Source: [Bacillus] enclensis
GTDB lineage: Bacteria > Bacillota > Bacilli > Bacillales > Bacillaceae_B
Assembly: GCF_001456935.1 (NCBI RefSeq)
Contig: NZ_KQ758483.1
Location: 558,001-622,000 of the forward strand
DNA: 64,000 bases
Reading direction: 5' to 3'
This document shows, in pieces, positions 40,820 through 50,023 of the stretch (the first letter of the stretch is position 1; the number at the start of each line of letters is the position of its first letter). The notes under the pieces are model-generated. The model did not search any database. It was not told where the DNA came from and saw only the letters and a program-made list of their open reading frames with translations. The position numbers and the translations under genes are program-made.

Positions 40820-43174
40820 TTGGCAAAACGAAAAAAACGGAAGAAACGCACTTCAAAAACTGATTCTCTGAAAAAAACGATCAAATACGAGATTACCGGG
40901 CTGGCATTGATAGCCTTAAGTTTGATCTCCATTATTGAGCTTGGGGCCGTTGGGAAGGCATTCGTCTATTTCTTTCGATTTTTCCTGGGTGAATGGTATA
41001 TGGCCGCATTATTATTAGTACTCTACATTGCAGGCTTTCTAATGATAAAAAGAGAGATTCCGCTACTGTTCAGCCGGCGATTACTCGGACTTTATATCAT
41101 TGTCGCCAGCTTTTTACTATTAAGTCATGTGAAATTATTTGATCTCCTTTCCAATGACGGGATGTTTGAGAATCCGAGCGTCATTATGAATACATGGGAT
41201 TTGTACTGGATGGATGTAAACGGAGAAACCAGCACAACAGATCTTGGCGGTGGAATGATCGGGAGTATCTTATTTGCTGTCTCGTATTTCCTATTCGATT
41301 CTCAGGGGGCAAGGATCGTCAGTGCCACATTCATCTTGATTGGTATCATCCTCGTGACGGGCAAGTCACTGGGAGAAGTATTAGGGAAGGCAGGGTCGAG
41401 CTTTCGTGAATTCTTAAGCGGTCAATGGGCAGCTTTCAAGACTGATATGAGCGAATGGAAAGAGTCCAAAGATCATAAAAAGGCGGAGAAGAAACAAAAC
41501 AAACAAAAAGAAGACAACGATTCGAAAAAGCAAGAAGCACCGGTTCCCCCGGCTAATCTTGAAGAAGAGGAGAAAATCGAACCGATCATTTCCAATTTTG
41601 CAGAAAGGGCATATGGCGGAATGCCTTCAGAGAAGGAGAAAGAAGACCAATCCGAAAAGGCCAAGGAAGCCCAGCCGCAGAACAGCAATGAAGAAGAAAC
41701 AGATTCTGCACCGCCGATCACGTTCACCGAAGTGGAAAATAAAGATTACAAACTTCCTTCTTTGACGCTTTTAAAAAGTCCAAAGCAAACGGATCAAAGC
41801 AATGAGTATCAGTTGATCCATGCAAATGCTGCAAAGCTTGAGAGAACGTTTCAAAGCTTCGGTGTAAAAGCGAAGGTGACCCAGGTTCATCTGGGCCCGG
41901 CCGTCACTAAATATGAAGTCCATCCGGATGTAGGTGTTAAAGTGAGCAGAATCGTGAATCTGAGTGATGACCTTGCGCTGGCACTGGCAGCTAAAGATAT
42001 CCGGATAGAAGCACCGATACCAGGTAAGTCAGCGATCGGGATAGAAGTTCCTAATTCTGAAGTTGCCATGGTTTCACTTCGGGAAGTGCTAGAGTCTAAA
42101 CAGCATCATAAACCGGAATCAAAACTGCAGATAGGTCTTGGCAGGGACATTACAGGGGAAGCTGTGCTGGCAGAGCTCAATAAAATGCCTCACTTGCTTG
42201 TAGCGGGAGCAACGGGCAGTGGTAAAAGTGTCTGCATCAACGGAATCATAACCAGCATTTTAATGCGGGCTAAGCCTCATGAAGTGAAGTTGATGATGAT
42301 AGATCCGAAAATGGTGGAATTGAATGTTTACAACGGGGTTCCGCATCTTCTGGCACCAGTGGTAACGGACGCCAAGAAAGCTTCACAGGCACTGAAAAAA
42401 GTGGTCAGTGAAATGGAACGGCGTTATGAATTGTTTTCTCATACAGGAACTAGGAATATAGAAGGCTATAATGACTATGTAAAAAGGCAGAATCTGGAGA
42501 ATGAAGAGAAACAGCCGCTGCTGCCGTATATTGTTGTAATTGTGGATGAATTGGCAGATTTGATGATGGTCGCTTCGAATGATGTAGAGGATGCCATCAC
42601 CCGTCTCGCCCAAATGGCGCGTGCTGCGGGAATCCATTTAATCATCGCAACACAAAGACCATCCGTTGATGTCATTACGGGTGTTATCAAAGCGAATATC
42701 CCTTCACGGATTGCTTTTGCGGTATCTTCCCAGACAGATTCCAGGACCATACTCGACTCAGGGGGAGCAGAAAAGTTACTCGGCAGGGGAGATATGCTGT
42801 TCATGCCTGTAGGTGCTTCCAAGCCGACAAGGGTACAGGGTGCCTTCCTGTCGGATGAGGAAGTGGAAGATATTGTCGATTTCGTGATTTCCCAGCAAAG
42901 AGCTCAATATCAGGAAGAAATGATTCCTGATGATATACCTGAGGATTCTGGAAGCGGTGAAGCGGAAGATGAGTTGTATAGTGATGCCGTACAATTGATT
43001 GCGGAAATGCAAACAGCCTCCGTGTCGTTGCTGCAGCGCAGGTTCAGGATCGGATATACGCGTGCTGCACGCCTAATAGACGAAATGGAAGTAAGAGGGG
43101 TAGTCGGCCCTTACGAAGGAAGCAAACCTCGGACCGTGCTTGTGGGCAAACCATCTGAAGAACAAAATGCATAA
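40820..43174 (+). CDS. spoIIIE: DNA translocase SpoIIIE (FtsK family)
   Basis: 784 residues (B. subtilis 787). SpoIIIE pumps the chromosome into the forespore through the septum. Four membrane segments span roughly residues 20-180, followed by a charged low-complexity linker (~200-300), the RecA-like motor with Walker [10 protein letters not shown] near residue 463 and Walker [12 protein letters not shown] near residue 575, and a C-terminal winged-helix gamma domain ([20 protein letters not shown]) that reads SRS-type DNA sequences. TTG start after AGGTGAAA. Confidence 0.96.
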   Translation: MAKRKKRKKRTSKTDSLKKTIKYEITGLALIALSLISIIELGAVGKAFVYFFRFFLGEWYMAALLLVLYIAGFLMIKREIPLLFSRRLLGLYIIVASFLLLSHVKLFDLLSNDGMFENPSVIMNTWDLYWMDVNGETSTTDLGGGMIGSILFAVSYFLFDSQGARIVSATFILIGIILVTGKSLGEVLGKAGSSFREFLSGQWAAFKTDMSEWKESKDHKKAEKKQNKQKEDNDSKKQEAPVPPANLEEEEKIEPIISNFAERAYGGMPSEKEKEDQSEKAKEAQPQNSNEEETDSAPPITFTEVENKDYKLPSLTLLKSPKQTDQSNEYQLIHANAAKLERTFQSFGVKAKVTQVHLGPAVTKYEVHPDVGVKVSRIVNLSDDLALALAAKDIRIEAPIPGKSAIGIEVPNSEVAMVSLREVLESKQHHKPESKLQIGLGRDITGEAVLAELNKMPHLLVAGATGSGKSVCINGIITSILMRAKPHEVKLMMIDPKMVELNVYNGVPHLLAPVVTDAKKASQALKKVVSEMERRYELFSHTGTRNIEGYNDYVKRQNLENEEKQPLLPYIVVIVDELADLMMVASNDVEDAITRLAQMARAAGIHLIIATQRPSVDVITGVIKANIPSRIAFAVSSQTDSRTILDSGGAEKLLGRGDMLFMPVGASKPTRVQGAFLSDEEVEDIVDFVISQQRAQYQEEMIPDDIPEDSGSGEAEDELYSDAVQLIAEMQTASVSLLQRRFRIGYTRAARLIDEMEVRGVVGPYEGSKPRTVLVGKPSEEQNA

Positions 43175-43183
43175 GAGTTTAAG

Positions 43184-43228
43184 AAAAGTGAAGCTTACCT
43201 TGATTTAAGGAGGCTTCACTTTTTTTAT
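43184..43228 (+). terminator. Rho-independent terminator after spoIIIE
   Basis: AAAAGTGAAGC...TTACC pairs with GGAG-GCTTCACTTTTTTT. The following 43230-43632 is AT-rich, with no gene seen. Confidence 0.88.
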
Positions 43229-43573
43229 GAGGATGTGCTGCAATCGCATATAATAGTCCTTCGGTTAAGAAAGAACCAGGAATTTCTGATAAAATCCTTA
43301 AAAATATCAGGTATTCACTCTCATCTTCTAGGTTATCCACTAATGTGATATACTATTAAAAGCGTTTTCAAAATCAAGTTGAATATTTCAGTAATATTAA
43401 TAAAAGTAAGAATCAAGATTGTTTGTGTAATAATATGCAATATATTTAATGTTTTTAAGACATAACCACGTTTTTTAACCTATTTTTTACCAAAAAAATT
43501 TTCAGAATTGCCTTATTGGTCTTTTTTTTCGACAAAATCACATAATGCTATTTATTTATTAAAAGAAAAGTGT

Positions 43574-43621
43574 TATAGTATTTTCGATTAGTAGGAAAGA
43601 TATACATCAGAGGTCTGATGT
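43574..43621 (+). promoter_or_regulatory. ymfC promoter region with candidate operator palindrome
   Basis: A -10-like TATAGT (43574-43579, no clear -35) is followed by a perfect inverted repeat ACATCAGA-GG-TCTGATGT (43604-43621) just upstream of ymfC. It is a plausible autoregulatory site for the GntR-family protein. A related AGGTCTGA core occurs at 45746. Confidence 0.5.
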
Positions 43622-43647
43622 CTTGAGAAAATTTGGTGGTGGTTCCA

Positions 43648-44373
43648 GTGACAATAAAAACAGATAATAGACATTTATACTTACAAGTTATTGACCGTTT
43701 GAAAAAGGATATTGATGCAGGAGTTTATAAAGAAAAAGAAAAACTCCCTTCAGAATTTGATCTTTCCAAACAGCTGGGAGTTTCAAGAGCTACCCTCAGG
43801 GAAGCTTTGAGAATCCTTGAAGAAGAAAGTGTCATTATCCGCCGGCATGGTGTGGGCACCTTTGTAAACGCTAAACCTTTGTTCACTTCAGGAATCGAGC
43901 AATTGAACAGCGTTTCCAATATGATCATACAGGCAGGAATGGAGCCGGGAACCATTTTCTTAAGCTCAACGACTCAAGAAGCTACTGAGGATGATGCGAA
44001 AAGGTTTCAAAGTGACGAAGCGGAGGATATGATTCTGGTTGAACGAGTTCGAACAGCTAACGGTGAACCCGTGGTTTACTGCGTGGACAAAATTCCGGAG
44101 AGGATACTCACAAGGAATTTCACCCATGAAGATAATTCTATCTTTTCCGTTCTTGAGAATAGGGAGAATAGAAGAATCACTCATGCAGTCGCCCAGATCG
44201 AACCGATGGGATACCACGATAAGATTTCACCGATTCTGAATTGCGAGCCCGAAACGGCATTACTCGTTCTCAAACAAATGCATTTTGATGAAAACGACGA
44301 GCCGATTCTGTACTCAGTAAACTATTTCAGATCAGACAAATTCAGTTTCCATGTATTGAGAAAGCGAGTTTAG
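43648..44373 (+). CDS. ymfC: GntR/HutC-family transcriptional regulator YmfC
   Basis: 241 residues (as B. subtilis YmfC). An N-terminal winged HTH ([20 protein letters not shown] followed by [22 protein letters not shown]) and a C-terminal UTRA ligand domain (~residues 95-235) place it in the HutC subgroup, which senses small metabolites. GTG 43648 is chosen because GGTGGTGG lies 5-6 bp upstream. It stands directly before a nucleoside transport operon and probably regulates it; the ligand is unknown. Confidence 0.9.
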   Translation: MTIKTDNRHLYLQVIDRLKKDIDAGVYKEKEKLPSEFDLSKQLGVSRATLREALRILEEESVIIRRHGVGTFVNAKPLFTSGIEQLNSVSNMIIQAGMEPGTIFLSSTTQEATEDDAKRFQSDEAEDMILVERVRTANGEPVVYCVDKIPERILTRNFTHEDNSIFSVLENRENRRITHAVAQIEPMGYHDKISPILNCEPETALLVLKQMHFDENDEPILYSVNYFRSDKFSFHVLRKRV

Positions 44374-44424
44374 TAAACTGTCTTTCTACTAATTCATTAC
44401 AACAAATTTTGGGGGGTACTCTAG

Positions 44425-45522
44425 GTGAAAAAGCGTAAATTCGGTTTAGCGCTGTCTTTTGTTCTTGCAGCAGGTACGATTTTGGGTGCATGTGGTTCAA
44501 GTGACAAAGAAGAAGGTGCATCTAGTGGTGATGGCAAGAGTAAAGAAGATCAGTTTACAGTAGCAATGGTTACAGATGTTGGTGGAGTAGATGATAAATC
44601 TTTCAACCAATCAGCTTGGGAAGGCTTAAAGGCATTCGGTGAAGAACACGGAATGGAAAAAGGGAAGAGCGGTTACGATTACCTTCAATCTCAATCTGAT
44701 GCAGACTATGCTACAAACTTAAACACATTAGCTCGTCAAGATTTTGACTTAGTATACGGAATCGGCTTCCTTATGGAAGGTGCAATCAATGATATCGCAC
44801 AACAGCAAAAAGATGCACACTTTGCTATCGTTGATGCTGTAGTCGATCAGCCTAACGTTGCAAGCATCACCTTCAAAGAGCAGGAAGGTTCTTTCCTTGC
44901 AGGTGTTGTTGCAGGTTTAGCGACTAAAACAAATAAAATCGGATTCATCGGCGGTATGGAAATCCCTGTTATCGAACGTTTCCATTCTGGTTTCCTTGCA
45001 GGTGTCAAAGCGGTTAATCCTGATGCAGAAGTAGTATCTGATTATGCTGGTGCATTCGACAAAGCAGAACTTGGTCAAACGATCGCTTCAAAAATGTACT
45101 CACAAAACGCTGACGTTGTATTCCATGCAGCGGGCGGAACAGGTAATGGTCTTTTCAAAGAAGCACGTGACTTGAAAGAGAAAGATCCTTCACGTGAAAT
45201 CTGGGCAATCGGTGTTGACTCCGACCAAACTGCTGAAGGTAAAGTAGGAGATCACAATATCGTATTGACTTCTTCACTGAAGCGTGTTGATAACGCTGTA
45301 CAAGACCTTTCCAACAAAGCTAAAGAAGGAAACTTCCCTGGTGGAGAAGTGATTTCTTATGGCCTTAACGAAGATGGTGTAGGTCTTGCAGAACTTAATG
45401 ATGAACTTTCAAACAAAGATGAAGTTATGGCAAAAGTAGACGAGTGGAAAGAGAAAATCGCTAACGGAGATATCAAAGTACCTGAATCTCTGAAAGACGC
45501 TGAAGCTTTCTCCGCAGAATAA
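44425..45522 (+). CDS. nupN: BMP/Med family substrate-binding lipoprotein (nucleoside ABC transporter)
   Basis: 365 residues with a lipoprotein signal peptide; lipobox LGAC ends in Cys23. The BMP/PnrA domain binds nucleosides extracellularly. Visible family segments: [31 protein letters not shown], and [20 protein letters not shown]. Codon bias is high, suggesting strong expression. GTG start after GGGGGG. A terminator separates it from the ATPase and permease genes, which would give excess binding protein. The symbol follows the B. subtilis nup (yuf) system; orthology is likely, not proven. Confidence 0.9.
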   Translation: MKKRKFGLALSFVLAAGTILGACGSSDKEEGASSGDGKSKEDQFTVAMVTDVGGVDDKSFNQSAWEGLKAFGEEHGMEKGKSGYDYLQSQSDADYATNLNTLARQDFDLVYGIGFLMEGAINDIAQQQKDAHFAIVDAVVDQPNVASITFKEQEGSFLAGVVAGLATKTNKIGFIGGMEIPVIERFHSGFLAGVKAVNPDAEVVSDYAGAFDKAELGQTIASKMYSQNADVVFHAAGGTGNGLFKEARDLKEKDPSREIWAIGVDSDQTAEGKVGDHNIVLTSSLKRVDNAVQDLSNKAKEGNFPGGEVISYGLNEDGVGLAELNDELSNKDEVMAKVDEWKEKIANGDIKVPESLKDAEAFSAE

Positions 45523-45537
45523 TCGTCATCTGACAAC

Positions 45538-45581
45538 AGGGATAAGCGGGCCATGGTATGCCGGTCTCTTATCCCTTTTTC
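45538..45581 (+). terminator. Partial terminator after the binding-protein gene
   Basis: AGGGATAAG...GGGCC pairs with GGTCTCTTATCCCTTTTT around a 10-nt loop region. Confidence 0.8.
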
Positions 45582-45745
45582 TTTAAAGAAAACTGGATAT
45601 ATAGTACTAACCGCCGATTGTGGATTGGTATTATTTTACTAAAAGAAGGTTTGTGATTTTAAAACTTTAATTGAAGTATAGAACTCATATCTTCTATCTT
45701 TCATTTAGAGTTTTAACAGGGGAAACCCTTTTTTCTGGCGGACCA

Positions 45746-45756
45746 AGGTCTGACCT
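45746..45756. promoter_or_regulatory. Short palindrome upstream of nupO (possible YmfC site)
   Basis: AGGTC-T-GACCT, a perfect 5-bp inverted repeat, shares AGGTCTGA with the palindrome upstream of ymfC. The remaining ~200 bp of this spacer holds no gene. Confidence 0.35.
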
Positions 45757-45803
45757 CTAACTACTAAACTATCTATCCCCAGCCTACGCAAGGAGTGAAA
45801 GCA

Positions 45804-47339
45804 ATGGATTATGTAATCGAGATGTTAAACATCCGAAAGGAATTCCCGGGCATCGTGGCAAATGACAATATCACCCTTCAGTTAAAACAAGGTGAAATTC
45901 ATGCGCTTCTTGGTGAAAATGGTGCAGGTAAGTCAACGTTAATGAACGTCTTATTTGGACTTTATCAGCCGGAGCAAGGTGAGATCCGCGTGAAGGGTAA
46001 CAAAGTAAACATCACAAACCCTAACATAGCAAATGACCTCGGTATAGGAATGGTCCATCAGCATTTTATGCTTGTTGATACATTTACCGTCACTGAGAAT
46101 ATCATCCTCGGCAGGGAACCGAAATCAGGGGCATCCGTAGACATTAAAAAAGCTGAAAAAGATATCTTGGATATTTCCGAGAGGTATGGGCTTAAGGTCG
46201 ATCCTAATGCTAAAATATCTGAAATTTCAGTAGGTATGCAGCAGCGTGTGGAAATTCTTAAGACTCTTTACCGTGGTGCGGATATCCTGATCTTTGATGA
46301 ACCTACCGCCGTCCTGACCCCGCAGGAAATTAAAGAACTTATCCAAATCATGAAAACCCTTATCAAAGAAGGCAAATCAATCATTCTCATCACACATAAG
46401 CTCAAAGAGATTATGGAGGTGTGTGATAATGTAACCGTTATCAGAAAAGGGAAGGGAATCGGAACAGTAAAAGTGTCGGAAACAAATCCGAATGATTTGG
46501 CGAGTCTGATGGTCGGTCGAGAAGTTACGTTCAAGACAGATAAAACAGAAGCAGTCCCTGAAGGTAAAGTCTTGGAAATTTCTAATCTTAACGTAAAAGA
46601 CAACCGCAATGTACCTGTGGTGAAGGGGCTGAATCTTGAGGTGAAAGCAGGAGAAATCCTCGGTATTGCGGGTGTTGATGGAAACGGACAAACAGAGCTT
46701 ATTGAAGCGATCACCGGACTTCATAAAGCAGAGAGCGGCTCCATCAAACTGAATGGAAAAGAAATTTTGAACATGAAACCACGTAAGATTTATGAAACCG
46801 GAGTGGGCCATATTCCTCAGGACCGCCACAAACACGGTTTGGTATTGGATTTCCCGATAGGGGAAAATATGGTCCTTCAGACTTATTATAAAAAGCCATA
46901 CTCCAATAAAGGAATCTTAAATTATAAAAAGATTTATGATCAAGCCAGAAAGCTCATCACGGAATTTGATGTAAGGACTCCGACTGAATTTACACTTGCG
47001 CGGGCACTTTCCGGCGGTAATCAGCAAAAAGCCATCATCGGCCGTGAAATCGACCGGGATCCGGACTTGCTGATTGCAGCTCAGCCGACTAGGGGACTGG
47101 ATGTCGGTGCAATCGAATTTATCCACAAACGGCTGATCGAACAAAGAGACAACGGGAAAGCTGTATTGCTGCTTTCATTTGAACTGGATGAAATCATGAA
47201 CGTAAGTGATCGGATAGCGGTCATTTATGAAGGACAAATCGTTGCGATTGTCAATCCAAAAGAAACGACTGAACAAGAACTCGGTCTGTTAATGGCGGGT
47301 TCTAAAGGAAAGGGAACGGGGGAAAACACAAATGTCTAA
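45804..47339 (+). CDS. nupO: Nucleoside ABC transporter, duplicated ATP-binding protein
   Basis: 511 residues with two ABC domains, the size of B. subtilis NupO (510). First domain: Walker A GENGAGKSTL near residue 38, signature and Walker B ADILIFDEPTAVLTP. Second domain: degenerate Walker A (GVDGNGQTEL) and Walker B (LLIAAQPTRGLD), as usual in sugar/nucleoside ABC ATPases of this class. ATG 45804 follows AAGGAG by 8 bp. It overlaps nupP by 8 bp. Confidence 0.93.
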   Translation: MDYVIEMLNIRKEFPGIVANDNITLQLKQGEIHALLGENGAGKSTLMNVLFGLYQPEQGEIRVKGNKVNITNPNIANDLGIGMVHQHFMLVDTFTVTENIILGREPKSGASVDIKKAEKDILDISERYGLKVDPNAKISEISVGMQQRVEILKTLYRGADILIFDEPTAVLTPQEIKELIQIMKTLIKEGKSIILITHKLKEIMEVCDNVTVIRKGKGIGTVKVSETNPNDLASLMVGREVTFKTDKTEAVPEGKVLEISNLNVKDNRNVPVVKGLNLEVKAGEILGIAGVDGNGQTELIEAITGLHKAESGSIKLNGKEILNMKPRKIYETGVGHIPQDRHKHGLVLDFPIGENMVLQTYYKKPYSNKGILNYKKIYDQARKLITEFDVRTPTEFTLARALSGGNQQKAIIGREIDRDPDLLIAAQPTRGLDVGAIEFIHKRLIEQRDNGKAVLLLSFELDEIMNVSDRIAVIYEGQIVAIVNPKETTEQELGLLMAGSKGKGTGENTNV

Positions 47340-48381
47340 TCGATTAACAAATATATTAATCCCGGTCATTTCTGTCCTTTTAGGTATCATTGTTGGAACC
47401 ATTATCATGCTAGTGAGCGGGTACGATCCTGTTGCCGGGTATTCTGCTTTATGGCAGGGGATATTTGGCGAGGTCTACTATGTAGGTGAAACAATCAGAC
47501 AGGTGACTCCATATATTTTAGCCGGACTGGCAGTAGCATTTGCATTCAGGACAGGGCTTTTCAACATTGGGGTAGAGGGTCAGCTTATCGTCGGCTGGCT
47601 CGCAGCTGTCTGGGTGGGGGTTGCGTTTGACGACCTGCCTAAATACATTCATTTGCCTATGGCCGTCATTGCTGCGGCACTGGCAGGGGCTATCTGGGGC
47701 TTTATCCCGGGGTTGCTGAAAGCAAAGTACCGGGTGCACGAAGTCATCGTCACAATCATGATGAACTATATCGCTCTTCATGTAACAAACTCTATTATCC
47801 GTGATGTTTTGACTGAACGTAAGGATCGTACGGATTATATTGCCGACTCTGCCTCCTTATCATCACCATTTTTCGAGAGTCTTACAGATTACTCCAGATT
47901 ACACTGGGGAATTTTCATTGCACTCGCCTGCGTATTCATCATGTGGTTCTTGCTTGAGAAGACTACACGCGGTTATGAACTTCGATCTGTCGGGTTCAAC
48001 CAGCATGCATCTCAATATGCAGGTATGAATGTCAACGGGAACATCATTTTATCAATGGTCATTTCCGGTGCCTTCGCGGGTCTTGCCGGCGCGATGGAAG
48101 GACTCGGAACATTTGGATACGCGTCTATCAAAGGCGGCTTCACAGGTGTAGGGTTTGACGGAATCGCAGTTGCCTTACTTGGAGGAAATGTTGCGATCGG
48201 AGTTGTGTTTGCAGCCCTCTTGTTCGGTGGACTCAAAGTAGGGGCTTTGAATATGCCTCTGGAAGCAGGTATTCCAAATGAACTTGTAGACATTATTATC
48301 GCCCTTATCATTTTCTTTGTTGCTTCAGGCTACATGATCAGATACTTAATTCAACGATTCAGTAAAAAGGGGGTGAAATAA
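47332..48381 (+). CDS. nupP: Nucleoside ABC transporter permease (BPD_transp_2)
   Basis: 349 residues, about nine hydrophobic segments. The family signature VEGQLIVGWLAAVWVG and HEVIVTIMMNYIALHVTNSI are visible, and the ATPase-contact segment ELRSVGFNQHASQYAGMNV. It overlaps nupO by 8 bp and abuts nupQ with no gap, so the three membrane-complex genes are co-translated. Confidence 0.93.
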   Translation: MSNRLTNILIPVISVLLGIIVGTIIMLVSGYDPVAGYSALWQGIFGEVYYVGETIRQVTPYILAGLAVAFAFRTGLFNIGVEGQLIVGWLAAVWVGVAFDDLPKYIHLPMAVIAAALAGAIWGFIPGLLKAKYRVHEVIVTIMMNYIALHVTNSIIRDVLTERKDRTDYIADSASLSSPFFESLTDYSRLHWGIFIALACVFIMWFLLEKTTRGYELRSVGFNQHASQYAGMNVNGNIILSMVISGAFAGLAGAMEGLGTFGYASIKGGFTGVGFDGIAVALLGGNVAIGVVFAALLFGGLKVGALNMPLEAGIPNELVDIIIALIIFFVASGYMIRYLIQRFSKKGVK

Positions 48382-49341
48382 GTGGGCTTCATGGATGTCT
48401 TATTAATACTAGTCCCATCTACATTATTATGGGCTTCGCCACTTATTTTCACTGCTTTAGGCGGAGCGTTTTCCGAACGATCCGGTATTGTCAACATCGG
48501 ACTTGAAGGATTGATGGTAATCGGCGCTTTTTCAAGCATCGTCTTTAATCTGGCTTTTGCGGATACTTTCGGGGCCGCGACACCATGGGTGGCTCTTCTG
48601 GTGGCAATGGTCATGGGGGGATTACTCGCTGTCCTGCACGCAGTAGCTTCCATCACATTCAGGGCCGATCAAGTTGTATCCGGTGTGGCAATCAACTTGC
48701 TTGCAATCGGTTTGACGCTGTTCCTGGTTAAACGTATTTATGGTAAAGGCCAAACAGATATTATTTCTGAAGGTTTCGGTAAAGTGGATATCCCGCTGCT
48801 CAACAAAATCCCGGTCATCGGCGACATCTTCTTCTCGAATACGTATTGGCCGCCGTTTGTCGCCATATTAGTATCAGTGATTGTATGGTATGTAATGTTC
48901 AAAACGCCATTCGGGCTTCGCCTTCGTTCTGTCGGTGAACATCCTATGGCTGCTGATACAATGGGGATCAATGTTACGAAGATGCGCTATATCGGCGTTA
49001 TCATATCCGGTGCATTTGCAGGTGTCGGCGGAGGGGTATATGCCCAGTCCATATCATCTGATTTCAGTCATGCGACCATCAGCGGGCAGGGTTTCATGGC
49101 CCTCGCCGCTTTGATCTTCGGTAAATGGCATCCGCTTGGCGCAATGGGTGCAGCTTTATTCTTCGGTTTCGCCCAAAGCTTGAGCATCATCGGAAGCAGT
49201 ATACCGTTATTCGAGAATATTCCAAGCGTATATCTACTGATCGCTCCATACGTACTGACGATCCTTGCACTTACAGGATTCATCGGCCGCGCCGATGCAC
49301 CTAAAGCGTTAGGTACACCGTATGTAAAGGGAAGTCGTTAA
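48382..49341 (+). CDS. nupQ: Nucleoside ABC transporter permease, second subunit
   Basis: 319 residues, a second BPD_transp_2 permease. Segments VNIGLEGLMVIGAFSSIVFN, DQVVSGVAINLLAIGLTLFL and LRLRSVGEHPMAADTMGINV are typical. GTG start directly after the nupP stop, preceded by AAAAGGGGGTG; an alternative ATG at 48391 is in frame. A repeat-derived terminator follows. Confidence 0.92.
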   Translation: MGFMDVLLILVPSTLLWASPLIFTALGGAFSERSGIVNIGLEGLMVIGAFSSIVFNLAFADTFGAATPWVALLVAMVMGGLLAVLHAVASITFRADQVVSGVAINLLAIGLTLFLVKRIYGKGQTDIISEGFGKVDIPLLNKIPVIGDIFFSNTYWPPFVAILVSVIVWYVMFKTPFGLRLRSVGEHPMAADTMGINVTKMRYIGVIISGAFAGVGGGVYAQSISSDFSHATISGQGFMALAALIFGKWHPLGAMGAALFFGFAQSLSIIGSSIPLFENIPSVYLLIAPYVLTILALTGFIGRADAPKALGTPYVKGSR

Positions 49342-49349
49342 TAATTGAA

Positions 49350-49436
49350 AAGAGGCTGGAACATAAGTGTTTTAGTCTAAGAAAGACCCGAACTAATTTG
49401 CCTTCTAGGAAGCAATTTAGTTCGGGTTTTTAGTTT
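49350..49436 (+). repeat. GAGGCTGGAAC hairpin repeat acting as nup operon terminator
   Basis: A lead-in AGAGGCTGGAACATAAGTG is followed by ACCCGAACTAATTTGC (49386-49401) and a near-perfect complement at 49412-49427, then TTTTTAGTTT. A second copy follows recA (58918-59004) with changed stem bases and preserved pairing. It probably terminates nupQ transcripts. Confidence 0.8.
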
Positions 49437-49475
49437 CGTTTAAATGTACAATCAGATATTAGCTCTTTCCACCGG

Positions 49476-49701
49476 TTGATTGAAGTGCAAGACGAAGACT
49501 CCTATTGGAAAAGCGGAAGGGCTTAGCTCAGAGGCGTGTGGCATAAGATGAATCGGCTTAGAAGGCGTTCTTTGCCTTCTTGGCCGGTTTGCCTTATGAC
49601 ATGTGCATCTAAGCCCTGCAGCTGGACAGCGTGCCCCCCCCATGAATAAGAAAAGGAGGCTCACAACCACCCGCGGAAGCGGAGTTTTACACGGGAATCA
49701 A
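49476..49701. repeat. TTGATT-bounded composite repeat carrying one CATAAG unit
   Basis: The left end TTGATTGAAGTGCAAGAC and right end GGAATCAA flank one CATAAG unit. The layout matches the 8.3 kb copy: the inserted unit begins shortly after GACTCCTAT in both. The region 49702-50023 holds AT-rich DNA with a TTGAAT-18-TATAGT promoter candidate at 49908-49937 and no gene. Confidence 0.75.
49510..49629 (-). repeat. CATAAG structured repeat, unit C1 (GGGCTT subtype)
   Basis: Clamp CATAAG 49542 / CTTATG 49593. Outer stem GGGCTTAG/CTAAGCCC is perfect; inner stem pairs AGAAGGC/GCCTTCT plus CGGC/GCCG around the AAAGAAC tip (minus strand). Middle stem pairs at 5 of 6. Confidence 0.8.
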
Positions 49702-49907
49702 TAGCGGTGAAGCATGGAATCAAATGAAGATGAGAGTGGAAAAACTCTTCTATATTAGGTTTGCATATCCCTCTACACATAATGTTACTAACAGAAATCG
49801 CTAGTTAATTCCTAATCGGCATATATGAAGATCTATTCTGAACAAATACTTTCCAACATATAATGATAGAAGTTGCATGTGTCGATTTTTCCAGCAGAGG
49901 AAGATGC

Positions 49908-49937
49908 TTGAATTATTTCTATCACAACATGTATAGT
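49908..49937 (+). promoter_or_regulatory. Candidate promoter of the ymfF-ymfH operon
   Basis: TTGAAT (49908-49913) and TATAGT (49932-49937) with an 18-bp spacer, about 85 bp before ymfF. Confidence 0.4.
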
Positions 49938-50023
49938 TAAACTAAAATACCGCACAATAATGGTGTTTATTACTTTTTTAGTTCAACGTATAAAATGCAA
50001 GTATGGACAAGGAGGACGGTACC

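Noticed and set aside
49634..49641. Run of eight Cs in the 49.5 kb repeat
   Set aside because: Could be a phase-variable tract, but it is not in or before a gene; a sequencing or replication-slippage artefact cannot be excluded.
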